A DNA stretch of 64,000 nucleotides from assembly GCA_009767595.1 (NCBI GenBank), contig VSDK01018119.1, positions 3,256-67,255 of the forward strand, given 5' to 3'. The translations under genes and the position numbers were made by a program. Source of the DNA: Symbiodinium kawagutii (lineage: Eukaryota > Sar > Dinophyceae > Suessiales > Symbiodiniaceae). Below the pieces are notes generated by a model that was not told the DNA's origin, did not search any database, and saw only the letters and a list, made by a program, of their open reading frames with translations. This document shows positions 1-11,879 of the stretch, in pieces (within the stretch, counting starts at the first letter, position 1; every line of letters starts with the position of its first letter).

Positions 1-765
1 CGGTTCAGCTCACGGCTTGCGCCCAAATGCTGTAGCTCCGCAGCTCACTTCATCCACGACTTGGTACGTCAGCTGCTGGAGGGACTGGGGCCATTGGATG
101 CCCAAAGCCAAGCCTGGAGAAACGTGGAGCAGTGATGTCTGGGAACGAAAACACATCTGGATCCTAGAGCTTGTACATGTCAAACACATTCGAAGATGAT
201 TTCAATCCACGTATCATACACTACATCACATACAGTATATCTAAATTGTATATTTGTTCGCATACATATATCCACTGAAAATTTGTCCAAGTATGTTGAT
301 GCCATACGTATGTCAGATAGACTGGAAGTAGAAACTCACAATGATTTCTTTGGCTACAACCATCCAATTGTCAAATAGTGCAAAAAAAATGAATTCACCA
401 TGAGTGTGAAGGATTGGCATCATCGATTGCCGATGGCAAATCAACGAGCATGACCTCCAGGTCTATGACATGATCTATCCAGCAAGTGTATCTTGCCAGC
501 TGTGAACAGGGGATTCCACATTTCTTCCAGAAAGTTCTGCATCGTGAAATATTCCGCCAGAAAAAACGGAGTAGGTCTTCTTTGGCTAAATCTGGACGAT
601 CCACATATATCCACATCCATATAGGTCCTCCCATAGTAGGTACTCCTCTTCTTGATCCCATCTTCCCAGGGGGCGCTGCACCACAGCGGCGCCTTTCAAC
701 AGAGAGCTTCGCACGTAGGCGTTGCTGAGCTCGCTCCCGCTGAGCGCAATCATCTCCTGATGCGT

Positions 766-821
766 CATGGAGTCCCTGGCAACATGGAGTCCCTGGCAAC
801 ATGGAGTCCCTGGCAACATGG
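766..821. repeat. 17-bp tandem triplicate
   Basis: Three exact head-to-tail copies of CATGGAGTCCCTGGCAA are followed by a partial fourth (CATGG). The copies are identical, so the array is recent or kept uniform. No function is evident. Confidence 0.9.
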
Positions 822-2173
822 ACCGCCGGTGGTGTCGGTTCCTATCACTGGTAAATTGCCACCAAACTTCAGTAGTGACTGGTGACTATCAACTGGATCA
901 TGAGGTGGATTCGAAGGTTGGATAAGGTCAACTGCTACCTGTTGATTATCATCAAACAACTGGACCATCCAACATGGTACTGCATTCGTAAACCATGGGA
1001 ACAGCTACTCTTCTGCATCAGCCAGGATTTGTTCATCAATGGGCTCTTAGTGACCCGGCCTATACCCCCAAGAAATCTCGTTGGCAAAAAGAGTAAATTG
1101 GCTTGTTGGTATGGTTTCAAAATGTTTTAAAATCTACAATGATGGTGATATTCCAACTCTTCATTATTAGCTCATCCCCAAGATGCTGAAGGGCGCCAAC
1201 TGTCCAAGTGTCCTGCTTGTTGCGAAGCAGATCACTGGAAGCTGTTCTGGTGCGTCTCAACCATCTCAAGGCAGTTGTACCACCAATGACCCCATGGTTC
1301 TATCCCAACCATCCTATGCCTTGTCCCAAGCACCTGAATGGTTGTACCCCCTATGATTTTGGAACAAGTCCTGGAACTGCCATGACTTCGCAGCTCAGAA
1401 TGCGAGGTCGACCAGTGTAGGTTGGCCATTTTTGATTGCTTCTGATTCCTTCCTCCAGGATCTCAGATTTTGATAACCAACAGGATCAGAAGTATCTAAT
1501 AGCAAAAATGGTTCACATGTTTCACCCCGAAAAAGCCTCCAGGAATCATTTGCTGGCAACCTACAGATTCTCCCAGAAAAATCCCCGAAAAATGGTTCTC
1601 CCAGTTCTCCCGATTCTCCTCGGTTTACCTCCCCGAAAAATCCCCGAAAAAATCACCCGCATTACGGCCATGATTCACTTCCGCGCCAGTGCCGCTCCTG
1701 CGCCCGTCTCCAGGTGGTGCTGAGGGCATTGACGCTGGCACCCAAGGACACCAGGTCCAGCTGGATGGACTTGACCACCGCCTGAGATCGGTTACTGGAG
1801 CTCCTTGGAACGCCTGGAATTCCAAGGGACTTCAGGGCCATAGATGGGGATTGCTAGGCTAGAACTGGCCATAACTCTTGGACAAATGTTTGAAGTGTTG
1901 GAGAACTGCTTGAACTGTTGGATAAGGAAGTTGTGGTTTTTGGATCGGCTGAGTTAGGGTAAAATGTTGATTGGGCAATTATGTAGTTACAATATGTTAC
2001 TATTGTTGGATGACTCGTGCGGCAAATGTAGAACTTTCGTTAGTTTGTGATGAAATAAAACATGGTGATTCATTGATACTGGCGCCGACCACTACTCTAA
2101 TGCCCTCAATCAATGCTGGTTCTGTGATGTTGACCAGCTAATCAGCAAAATTGGGGAGTTCACGACCAGGATC

Positions 2174-2174
<1 letters not shown>

Positions 2175-2238
<64 letters not shown>
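2175..2238. repeat. (GAT)n microsatellite
   Basis: About 21 uninterrupted GAT triplets. On the minus strand this reads as poly-isoleucine within a 67-codon frame, which is a by-product of the repeat. Confidence 0.95.
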
Positions 2239-2702
2239 CGTTGGTTGTGAACCACAATTTTCGGGGAGAGATTCCCTAGCAAACTGCAAAACATAGAGGA
2301 GAACAGCCAACAAGAGCAGGGAATGATGGTCAATCAGTGGATAACTGTAGGGGGATAATAACCCATAATAAGGTACTGTGTATAATCAATGGTATAGTGC
2401 CCAATGATGGTTGATGTTACTGAGGATGATCCCAGCTCCATACCGAATGGCACAACAACCATACTTACCAACCCCATCATCAGTTTGTGCTTTGGAAAGA
2501 CACGACGGCTTCGTGCTGTGTCAAAACTGGATGATTGAGGTGACTACAACTATCAGTGCGGGTTGTCTTTCACCGCACCAATCCATATTGGACCATGACA
2601 GCTCATATGCTCCACAGCCCCAGCCCACTGCAACCACCACAATGCAATAATATCCATTCCGCCAATCCACTACAACGATCAGTACAGATTCCTGGTTTCT
2701 TT

Positions 2703-2788
2703 CCTCAACTAGTTCTTTTTAAAGAATCATGTTTTATCATGTTTTATCAACTAGTTCTTTATTTCCTCAACTAGTTTTATCATGTTTT
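2703..2788. repeat. Short imperfect tandem repeat (CTCAACTAGTT / ATCATGTTTT)
   Basis: CTCAACTAGTT appears near 2704 and 2765, TCAACTAGTT near 2746, and ATCATGTTTT several times between them. This is a small locally shuffled repeat with no coding potential. Confidence 0.6.
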
Positions 2789-4720
2789 TCAGTCAAAACC
2801 ATGGCATTTCCATAGCCGTTCCGGACAATCCAGGTCCGGACCCATGGCGCTGACCACCTTGCCATGTTACCTCCATGGAAAGTTGCAAAGCCCAGGTCCA
2901 GTGACCAACTGGGAATGCGGTGCTGGGAATGCCAGCGGATCAGGTTACAGGGTTGCGTAAGGGACCAGGTCAGTAGAGGTGAAACTCAAGGCTTACCACG
3001 TGGGGTCATTTACAATATGGCTATGTGCCAAGCCATAGTGATACTCCCAAAACCAACGGTTTCCTAGGCAAATGATGTTTTTTTTGGTGGGTTATTGGTT
3101 ACCCTATTTTTGCACGTACGCATATGGTGCGTAGCCAAAGGTGAGTTTACCACAGTAGGGGTGTAACTACACAGCTTGGCATGTAAAGGTTTACCAATTA
3201 TGGCCCATAGGTGTAGCTAGATAGGGAACGATCAGTGACCAAGCAGGGTTTCACTAAAGGTGCAACCCAAGGATCGTAAAAGACAACTGACTAATGTCCG
3301 GATCTGATCCATATCTTTGCCACTCTATGGCAAATCACTAGTCACAATAAGCATCCTTAAGCACACTGAAACAGTCCAACAGTAAGCATCCTCAAAACCG
3401 TGAAGCTGGAGGCATCCCTTTGACAAGCTCAGCAAGGTGGCTGAGAAACAAGTCATGCCAAACAAAACCGCCAACCGTCATATTGGTCAATACTAGGTAG
3501 TAAGTTGACAATGGCTACACCTTAAACCATGATTAACCCGCCATCTATTGATTTCTATTCAGAGAATTCAACCAATCAGAATGACACTTGCGAAACCACC
3601 AACGATTTGGTCGCTGCAAGTCATGAAACCTGCCTCCACTGCCACATGCCGACAGCACCTCAAGGGTCAAGCATTGACCGACATCTCTTGGTTTCAACCC
3701 GTAGTGGTTTGAAGTCGCTGCAAGTGAACTAGCAGTTGGTCGCTAGTGTTTTGGACTTTGCAGTATTTTTCGTTCAAGCCATGTATAGTTGGGTTGGGTG
3801 AGAATGTTTGGTTAATTGCGTAGATCTTAAAGCAGTTGCCTGCTTAGTGACGACAGGCACATAGCACATACTGCAGCATCGATATTGCATGGGACAGCAC
3901 TGTATCTAATTAACCATCATCAAGATAAGTATATAGCATTAGTTATGTCATTATTGGTTAATCACAACTACAGTAGTAAATCAGGGCTTACTAGTCAACT
4001 CGCTTCTAAATCATGATCAATCACGTTTATATCATCATTAATCACCATTGCCAGGTTATTCAGCATCTTAAAAAACATTCAGCATCCAAGCATATTGTTT
4101 ATGGACCCCTTTCAAGTCACCATCGCGCACCACTTTTTCGTGATGTTTGCCATACCTCATGCAAAGCGTTCATGGTTGCCATACTCTGGCCGTTGTTTTT
4201 GTTTTTGTTGTTGCTGTTGTCGTGGTCGTCGGTATTGTCAGTGCTTTGGTTGTTTCTGCTGTTGTGAGTGGTATTCTTGCTTGACCTATCTTGGCTCTGG
4301 ATGGCTCATTTTTGTCAATCATACCAACTACAAATAGCAAGCTGCTCTGACAGGGTCTGATTCATAAGAGAGGATAGTTGCTTTCTCTGGGCCTAGCTCG
4401 AACAGTTTCTTAGACCACACACCGATGAAGTTTCCAATCAAACACGGTAGGCATTTGCACTTAAGCATCTGTCAATCATGCTACATGTACAATCATTGCC
4501 AATGATGAGCACAATCATGCAACCATATGATTGCATGATAAACATATCCTTGCCCATCATTTAACCACAACATTACCATCATTTCCTGTCACTCTGACAT
4601 CACGCAACCACCCACTTAACCTTCAATTCACCCTCATTGAACCACTACTCACAATGGAATTAACCATCACTGAACCATCATTCACCACTGAATTAACTCT
4701 CATTTCACCATCATTCAACC

Positions 4721-4726
4721 ATTATA
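4721..4726. repeat. Left target-site duplication ATTATA
   Basis: ATTATA lies immediately before CAGGG at 4727. The same six bases follow CCCTG at 5733-5738. An exact direct repeat at both borders of an element with matching terminal bases supports transposition. Confidence 0.75.
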
Positions 4727-4965
4727 CAGGGTGGTATAGAATCGAATCGGGAACCTAAACCGTTGCAAATAATGAATTGACCCGGTTTCGAACCACTCAA
4801 AAAAGAATCGTCAGGAATTGAACCCCAATCATGCAATGAAAGGGAAGGAACCGGAAACAAAGGAACCGAAACCGACACCGAACCGAAATAAGCGTGAACC
4901 GAACCATGATCAATTACGAAATCCGGCGAGTCAAACCGGAACGAACCGACGAACCAAAAACCAGA

Positions 4966-5142
4966 AGCCTACGGTAGGAAGATTTTGTCCCCCGCCTCCC
5001 CTCCAACCCGCCTGCGCCCAGCAAACGCCAAAAAACAGCCTACGAGACCGCGGTAGGAAGGTTTTGCCCCCCGCCTCCCCTCCAACCCCGCCTGCGCCCA
5101 GCAAACGCCAAGAAAAAGCCTACGAGACCGCGGTAGGAATAT
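4966..5142. repeat. Short satellite array (about 80-bp unit) inside transposon
   Basis: The motif CCTACGAGACCGCGGTAGGA followed by AGRTTTTGCCCCCCGCCTCC and a CCTGCGCCCAGCAAACGCC stretch is repeated about two and a half times. The same unit is amplified at 13.5-14.6 kb in the larger related element. Confidence 0.85.
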
Positions 5143-5234
5143 TGTAGGCCCCGGCCAAAAAAAGAAAACCGCAAGCCCTGGACCAGAGGACCGAGGAGCA
5201 AATCACAGGAGTCGGCCCGCCTGCCAAGGGGTTG

Positions 5235-5290
5235 CGGCGCAGTTGGTTTGAAGAAGCGGTCTTCAAGCAAAAGCTTGGGAGTTCAATCCC
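5235..5290 (+). promoter_or_regulatory. tRNA-like A and B boxes (internal Pol III-type promoter)
   Basis: CGGCGCAGTTGG (5235-5246) resembles the tRNA A box and AGTTCAATCCC (5280-5290) the B box, at tRNA-like spacing. A GGGA/TCCC-type T-arm surrounds the B box, but a full cloverleaf cannot be drawn with confidence. The equivalent in the larger element is at 14721-14776. It may be a captured tRNA-derived SINE head or a decayed tRNA. Transcription is inferred only. Confidence 0.5.
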
Positions 5291-5732
5291 CGGCAGTTTT
5301 CTGTGGACTTCGGCGGCTGGGCAAAGCCAAATACCAAAAATATCCAAAAACCAAAACGTAGGGAACGCCAAAGCCCAAGCACAACAATATGAGAGACAAT
5401 GGCAAAATAAGTGCTGCTCTGCAGCCATACCTATCACCCCAAGACTAGGCAAAAGAATCAAACAAAGAACAAGAAGAAACCCCGACAGCCATCCATCAAC
5501 AACACTACCCCGGAAAAACCATTCATATGATTGATTTGAATTGGCCGTGGTATGAACTGATCCTGGCGGGAATTGGTTTTGATAAAAACTGATTATCTAT
5601 GGACACGAATCGGTCTGAACCGAACCGACAGCCGAAACGTTACAGAAGGAACCGCTATTCAATTCCTGACCATCCCATTCCATAATTAAACAACCGAAAC
5701 GAAATCTCTTTGATCGAACCGTGGCATCCCTG

Positions 5733-5738
5733 ATTATA
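5733..5738. repeat. Right target-site duplication ATTATA
   Basis: Exact partner of 4721-4726, directly after the CCCTG end of the transposon. Confidence 0.75.
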
Positions 5739-6104
5739 TTCAACCTTTATTCACCAGCATTAAGCATCATTCAGCATCCTAAACCATCATTGAACCATCA
5801 TAGCTCACCATCCTTCACCACAGCTCACCATCCTAAACCACGACCACGGCCCGGCCCTGCCCACGGCACCGCGTTGTAGCTGATTACGTCCGGCTGCAGC
5901 TTCCACGTCCGCTCCATGGAGCGCAACACCTTCACTGCCAGAGCGGCGTCGTGACCTGCGGCAGGGCACATGGGGTACGGGCGGCGAGGCGAAGGCGACC
6001 ATGGGAAGTGACGATGGTTAGCTGCTTGGTGGTTGAACCACCTATGGTTACCTAGTGGTCATAATGGTTTATCACATGGTTATAATGAGTGAGAATGATC
6101 CTTA

Positions 6105-6203
6105 CTGGTGGTGCTCACCACCCTCATGAAAAATGTTTGTCAACCAAAAATGTGTTGATGATTACGTTTGGGGAAACAAAGAATGTTTGAAACCACCAAC
6201 CAG
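6105..6203. mobile_element. MITE-like element, family I, copy 1
   Basis: The right end TTTGAAACCACCAACCAG is intact. The left end (CTGGTGGTGCTCACCACC) is a diverged form of CTGGTTGGTGGTTTCAACC. The internal GTCAACCA and GGGAAACAAA(G)AATG blocks match the other copies. About 99 bp. No target duplication is clear. Confidence 0.65.
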
Positions 6204-7284
6204 GTAAAGATTTAGGAACTGCGAAGTGACTTAGCCTGACTGGGAACTAGTGACCATTGGAAGTAACTGATGAGAAACTGGTCAGGAACTGGAAAGTAAC
6301 TGGTTAGGAATTGATTGCTGGCAGCATCAAAGATGCGGCTGAGCAGTCTATGAGGTGGTATCTCATGTGATTGGTAGATCATGATGATCCAAATGATGCG
6401 TTATGCCAAATTGTGACTGGTTTTTCTGATACCATGGTACCCTGGTACACAGGAAATCTATGACCGTGGTCCTTAGGAGGATTAGGATGTTTCCATTTTT
6501 TTGTGCTTTTGGAATACCCAGGGCCATTCGGATGAATCTTGGTTGTTCTGTTCTCCCACATGCATCCAGATTGAATATCGGGCGCAGATTCATATCGCCA
6601 TGATCTTTGTCCAACTCCCTTGGTGGGTAGCCAATAGCTACTCCCCGAATGGGCATGAAATAAAGAGCTCTACAAAAACAGCTGGTACAACCCCACATTG
6701 ACAATTCATCACCCAGCGGTCTTCCTTAAGAATCACCACTGCTTGGCACATGAGGCCCAGCGAATGATATTACGCAAAGAAGTTGAAGGTCACCAGTTCT
6801 GCTGGTGAAATGAGCTTGTAAATCAGCATCAAACCAGTGTTGACCAAATATCTACCAGCTCCGAACTGTGGTTTCATGCTATTAGCCAAGACCAGCAAAC
6901 CAGCTGGTGTAAAAACATCAAGAAGTGCTTGACCATTGGCTGTCAGGGAGAAGTATGCAATGTGTACAAAAATGTTCATAGGTGTGAGTGTGTATGTATC
7001 ATACATGGTCTATGCTCCTACAAGCACGCGGACACACGCACACTTACTTGTAGGATTCATAGTTAAGCATCACCATGCCGTACCCCAAAGCCATGACGCC
7101 CTCAACCATTCCGCCGCCAGTCCTTGATCGAGGACAATTTTTCAACCACCAACCAGTCTCCACCATCATCGATCCATATCAGTCCTTCCTCATAAACCAG
7201 TACCAGATATGAACTACACTGTCGCACATTCATCCAGAAACGGAAAATTACCATATTTCATAGAGAAACCCTGGGAAACCATTA

Positions 7285-7384
7285 CTGGTTGTTGATTCCA
7301 ACCCCTATGAAAAGTACTCGTCAACCAACCATTTGCTAATAATCACAAGGGAAAATAATCGAAATCTTTGAAACCACCAACCAG
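7285..7384. mobile_element. MITE-like element, family I, copy 2
   Basis: Starts CTGGTTGTTGATTCCAACCCC and ends TTGAAACCACCAACCAG. The internal order (CCTATGAAAAGTACTCGTCAACCAACC, then AAGGGAAAATAATCG) follows the other family members. 100 bp. Confidence 0.7.
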
Positions 7385-7660
7385 GTAGTTGTTCAACCAT
7401 TAGTTGGTGATTATCCCCTATTGTTAACCACTATTAATGGCTTATAACCCATTGCCACCGCGAATCATCACCGATTCTCATCACTGCACCTGTGTCACAG
7501 GCAGTGATCGCTGCATTGAAGGTCACTTCTGTGGCTAGTGACTGTGACGGCCTCGGCAGGATCCCGGGGCCGCCAGGGTCACCCGGCCCGGGGTCTCTCA
7601 ACGCTTGGGCAGTGACACTGGTGATGATCAATGATCTGTAGCTAAATGATGGTCAATTGT

Positions 7661-7904
7661 CAGGGTGGTATAGAATCGAATCGGGAACCTAAACCGTTGC
7701 AAATAACGAATTGACCCGGTTTCGAACCACTCAAGAAAGAATCGTTAGGAATTGAACCCCAATCATGCAATGAAAGGGAAGGAACCGGAAACAAAGGAAC
7801 CGAACCGACACCGAACCGAAATAAGTGTGAACCGAACCATGATCAATTACGAAATCCTGCGAATCAAACCGGAAGGAACCGACGAACCAAAAACCCGAAG
7901 CCAG
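7661..7904. repeat. Left end of hAT-like element with GAACCG subterminal repeats
   Basis: About 96% identical to 4727-4965, with roughly nine substitutions and one single-base gap. GAACCG or close variants recur many times in one orientation, as expected of subterminal transposase-binding repeats. Binding itself is inferred. Similarity stops at GAAGCC near 7904. Confidence 0.8.
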
Positions 7905-8166
7905 CGTTCTCCACGTTGTGCAGGGCGGCCCACCTGTCCAGAGCAGGTGGCTGAACCTTGTAGTTTCATCCGTAGGTACACAAGCTGATGAATTTCGGTC
8001 AATGTGATATGGCCAGCAAACGCTTCACTCAATCAATCTCAGAATCAAGACATATGTCAAACTAGGCTACCAACGGTACTCAAACTGGACAATGTCAACA
8101 GCACCGAATATGAATTACTAGTACGTGCAAACATGTGTATGTGCCTGCGTGTCTTATCAAATGCTC

Positions 8167-8199
<33 letters not shown>

Positions 8200-8219
8200 G
8201 AGAGAGAGAGAGCGAGAGC
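8167..8219. repeat. (GA)n microsatellite
   Basis: About 25 AG dinucleotides with a few interruptions (GGG, AGCGAGAGCG at the end). Confidence 0.95.
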
Positions 8220-8549
8220 GACCCCAATCTCAAACGCTTTCTTCCCCATCGGTTCCATCATGTTCACGGCAGGGGGACTGGGGCTGAGTTGCCGATCCAG
8301 TCCAACCACAAGCTATAGCAAATCAGTGGATGAGTGGTGTGCTTGATTACTTGTACCGGATAAGCTGTTCTCATTCTGCGCTTCTGCACGGTCACCACCA
8401 GGCCAAAAGCCAAGACCTTGCATGGAGTAGGCCGACACCAGGTGTTATTGCAGGTTCAGCCCTGCCGTTTGCCCGGCAGGCGGGGCTGGACGAACAAGTT
8501 TTGCGAACCCAGCGGCGCCAACCATCTTTTTTTAAGCGACGGACTTCAA

Positions 8550-8745
8550 GAATGAGCCTACCGGACCGCGATAGAAAGATTTTGCCAGTCACCCGCAATC
8601 AAACTTCAATCTAGTGTCACTGCCAGCAAAAATCAGCCTACGGGACTCTGATAGGAAGATTTTGCGCTCCACCTGCCACCAAATTTAATTTGAGAGTGAC
8701 GGACAGTAGGGATGAGCCTACCGGACCGCGATACGAAGACTGCGG
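8550..8745. repeat. Diverged satellite units
   Basis: Three spaced blocks each hold AGCCTACSGGAC followed by GCGATAGRAAGATTTTGC-type sequence, matching the flanks of the 79-bp satellite unit at 13.5-14.6 kb but with a different, longer filler. They look like old members of the same satellite on the other side of the transposase. Confidence 0.6.
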
Positions 8746-9048
8746 GGGCCACCAGCCGTCAACATTTATTATGGCCACTGTTGAAAGCCACGAGCCCAGG
8801 ATGACATGGAAGCCAATAGCTAACATCAACCAACGTCGTCAACATCCGTCCATCTTGGCTTCCTTCTTTTACAGCGAATGATAAGAAAGATGCGAAGGGA
8901 TTCCAGCGGCACAAGAATTGGGGTCGACCGGGTGAATGCTCATCCTCATCTAGCTTATCAATAAAGAACATACGGCATCAACCCTTTATCCAATGTGCGG
9001 GGGTGCGTTGCCAACCATCAGGCCCGCTTCTTTTTGTCTCTGCAGCAG

Positions 9049-11356
9049 TCAATCCTCTTGCTTGTCTGGCAATTTCCCGGTCACTCCCCGCACAACGTTG
9101 CAATGCGCAGCGATGATACTTGAGGCAGTGCTGGGTTTGAGCCTGGGCTTCTTGCTGTTCACCATGAGTCCGGCATGGCTGAAAAGCCTCTCCAGATCGC
9201 TGGTGGAGGCTGGGATGGAGAAAGCCATCTGCGCAACCTTGCTCAAATGGGGAATGTTGTTCTGCTCTGAAAATTGTTTCCACCATCGGAGAGGGTTCAT
9301 GTCAATGGCTTGTGGTGGCTGGCCGTCGTAAGCTTGGAGCTCACGGGCCACTACATCAGCCAGCTGCACCAAGGCTTGCCGCTGGCCTTCTGGATCTGGA
9401 GGGGTCACGGGCTCCTGGTTTCGAAGCCAATTTTCATCTGACTTGCGTAGTTTCAAAACTTTCTTGGCGGACGGAGCTGCAGGGCCATGTGGAAGCAATC
9501 TCTGTTGCGTCGTGGGCGGCGCCTGTGCTAGCGTCTTGGAACGTCTCTTCTTTTTGGCCTTTCCCCTTGACCGTTCTCATTTCCATCCAGCAAGGAAACC
9601 AATGGTGTGTTCTCAGGGTGCTGGAGCTGAGGGTATTGCTCAGCAACAGTGACACACAACTCCTTCAACATCTCCATAGTTTTGTCCATGCGGGCCCCGT
9701 CAGCATAGGTCAAAGATTTGAATCGCGGGTCAAGGTATGTAGCTATGTATAGCCAATCTTCTCCGGCACTGGATGAAAGATGCTGCTTCCACACCTTCAC
9801 TAAATCTTGTTTCAGAAATTTGCTCAAATCCGAGGCGCTCTTGGCTAGACCCCGAACTGACACATGCTCTCCATGGATAGAGCGCAGCAAGGAAGGGATT
9901 GCAAATTGTCTGGGTTTGCTGTATGTCTCTGTGAGTCGGCGCCAAACCGGCACATACACAGACGCCAGAGCTTTCTCACCTGACCCTTGCACCAAATCTG
10001 TGGCGCGCCGCAGTGGATATAGAACGGCCGCAATGCCTCAGATCCACTGCATGGCATGCTCACGTCACTCTACCCGAATTGTCCTGTCCCATTCGCACGG
10101 TCGCCTCCCAGACACCTTTACAAATTCTCTAAACATTTTTGACAAAGGGGGGCAAAAACAATGCGGTCCAACTGGATTTCCATACAAACACCTTTGCTTC
10201 CAAGCTACCGACCACTTCTTTGATCTGCTGCTCCGTCAGCGGCTCAGGCGCCTTAAGCTGGCGCAAGGCCCGATTGGTTTGATGCGCCCTGTTGTTGTGT
10301 ACCACTGTGATCATGCTGGTCAAAGTCGAATTCCATCTGCAAGCAGTTTCTCTCCCGTAGGCACAGAAAGGATTGCCACGCTCCTGGGCAACCTTCTCCA
10401 GGCGTTCGTAGTCATCAAGGTGCGTCATGTAATAGCGCACTGTCTGCCTGATAGGCTTGAAGATTGGCTTCAAAGTCTTCTTCATGGCAATGCGCTCATC
10501 ATCTGGTTTGCGGCCTGGCCGTTGCCGTGCTCTTTCTTCCTGCCCAACAGCTTTGTCGCTACTAGATGATGAATCTGAACTGGAGGACGAATCATCCTCT
10601 GAACTGCTGTCGCCCCCCCTCGCAAGGGCGGCATGGAATGCTTGCAGCACAGCTGTACGGCATGAGCAGCACAGCCAATGCTTGGTGACTGGAGGAGAGA
10701 CATGCCCTTCCGCACTGCAGACTCGTGATCACTTGATGTCACCAAAATGTCGGCGGGCAATAGGTTGACCTTACTCAAGGCTTCGACGAAAGTTGCATGA
10801 TACTTTTCACCAGTGCGGGGCGGTGAAACTGCTGGAGCGCCAATACAAACACTCTTCAGATCAAAGCTGGCGTTGCACCAGTGCAGCATGATTGCAGTGT
10901 AGTGACGGCAGCCATGTTTCACCTTGGGCTTCCAAGCATCTGCAGAAAGAACGAATTTGGTTCCAACTTTTTTGGCTTCACTGATGATTTTCTTTACTTC
11001 TGTTTCAATTTCAAGTATGGCGGCATCAACTGTCTTCTGTAAAGTGCTGCGCCCACCCAACCCTCCAACATGTTTCGTCAAAAACCGCCGGAAATGCGGC
11101 GAGTCAATCTTCCGGACAGGTATCATCTCAGCGAGAACAACATCAATTGCATACTCGCGCATCACCAAAGGATCTACCCTTCCATGGGACAGACCTCCTT
11201 CGGCTCTCCGGCTTGCTGACACAAACTCCGGCAGATGGTCAGGATGGTGATCTCGCATGTGGTTTTGCAAAATTGATGGGCTCTCATCATGTAAGCAAAC
11301 ACCGGGCAGGAATAGACCTGGCCGGGCGCCCTGCTCCAAGAGTTGCTGAATTTTGT
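9049..11356 (-). pseudogene. hAT-family transposase, core and C-terminal part, frameshifted
   Basis: Minus-strand segments in at least four frames together give the hAT order. 11356-10650 has a zinc-finger-like CLHDES...H..H stretch, then FVLSADAW (first catalytic Asp; position of the family D-x-W), then VTSSDHESAVRKG (second Asp) and IGCAAHAVQL. 10650-10129 has an acidic/serine run and CRWNSTLTSM. 9995-9560 has YIATYLDPRFKSL. 9580-9049 has NPLRWWKQ and STSDLERLFSHAG (catalytic Glu region and C-terminal dimerisation domain), ending VTGKLPDKQED and a stop. Frames change near 10650, between 10129 and 9995, and near 9560 in an A-rich run. All three acidic residues are present, so decay is by frameshift rather than loss of catalytic residues. 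Introns or assembly errors could explain some breaks. In the family the protein excises and inserts the element; here it is probably inactive. Confidence 0.85.
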
Positions 11357-11825
11357 TGACTGCTGGTTGGTCACTTTCTTTTGGGAAGCAAAGTTTTCAC
11401 CACGGAGATCCTTATGTTCCTCCACAAAGGCAGTGAGAAGGATGCAGCCCCTGCGGAGCCACTTGACCGAAGGATCGGACACGGGAGTAAAGGGGAACAC
11501 CTCCTCATCATTGCAATAGAACGCAATGTTACCAAGGCTGTGGCTGACGCGCTTTGCAAACGCATTCCTCAAGCATTGGCTGGCAAACAATTTGACCACA
11601 ACATGAGGTACACCCACGGCAGATTCTGAGAACCTATGGCTAAAAGGAAATGTCAAAAGATGCAATATGGTTCGCTTAGCTTGTTCAAGTGTTGCGCCCG
11701 AGAACAATATCTTCACATCTCCATTTGTTGGGGTTTGAGCGAAGCATGAAACTACAGAATGTGACCCGATGCTACCGGCAGCTGCTATGGAGAATACAGC
11801 AGGCCTGCTGATTGTCCACCAAAAG
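11340..11825 (-). pseudogene. Possible N-terminal exon of the hAT-like gene, unrecognised
   Basis: An open minus-strand stretch of about 160 codons reads protein-like (for example SVVSCFAQTPTNGDVKILFS and GCILLTAFVEEHKDLRG). It is preceded by a pyrimidine-rich run and CAATCAG at about 11813, a plausible splice acceptor. Its frame overlaps the zinc-finger-bearing transposase frame near 11350, so a shift or splice would be needed to join them. I recognise no domain. It sits directly upstream of the transposase core and in the same orientation, so it is probably the amino-terminal part of the same gene. Confidence 0.4.
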
Positions 11826-11879
11826 AAAAAATAGATCATCAAACATAGCAGACTAAAAAAACAAGGCACATGTACTTCG

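Larger units (their letters stand above)
1..4720. other. Gene-free region
   Basis: No reading frame here shows a recognisable domain or protein-like composition. The longest open stretches are under 140 codons and overlap on both strands. The sequence is moderately AT-rich and unique apart from a 17-bp triplicate, a GAT microsatellite and a short CTAGTT-rich repeat, listed separately. No RNA gene was recognised. Confidence 0.6.
4727..5732. mobile_element. Non-autonomous DNA transposon, hAT-like ends, 1006 bp
   Basis: Left end is CAGGGTGGTATAG and right end is CACGGTTCGATC-type sequence closing in GGCATCCCTG, so the outermost five bases form a perfect CAGGG/CCCTG terminal inverted repeat with looser similarity further in. 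A 6-bp duplication (ATTATA) flanks it. Inside, in order: about 240 bp rich in GAACCG motifs, two and a half units of a roughly 80-bp satellite, a tRNA-like promoter, and about 400 bp again rich in GAACCG/CGAAAC motifs. There is no transposase. Left and right thirds match 7661-7904 and 14627-15209 closely, so it looks like an internal-deletion derivative of that larger element; the junction falls at a shared AGCC. CAGGG ends are common in hAT elements, but hAT duplications are usually 8 bp, so the 6-bp duplication is unusual. Confidence 0.8.
5739..7660. other. Gene-free region with two MITE-like copies
   Basis: No frame resembles a known protein. Two copies of the roughly 100-bp CTGGTTGGTGG inverted-repeat family lie here (6105-6203 and 7285-7384). 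The remainder is unique, low in obvious structure, with many short TGGTT/AACCA words. Confidence 0.6.
7905..9048. other. Non-coding interior of hAT-like element, transposase 3' side
   Basis: No protein-like frame. It holds the GA microsatellite (8167-8219) and three diverged satellite units near 8550-8745 (CCTACCGGACCGCGATAGAAAG-type), then unique sequence up to the transposase stop. Confidence 0.6.

Noticed and set aside
5212-5306. A functional tRNA gene
   Set aside because: A and B boxes are present but acceptor and anticodon stems do not pair well in either copy; kept only as tRNA-like promoter sequence.
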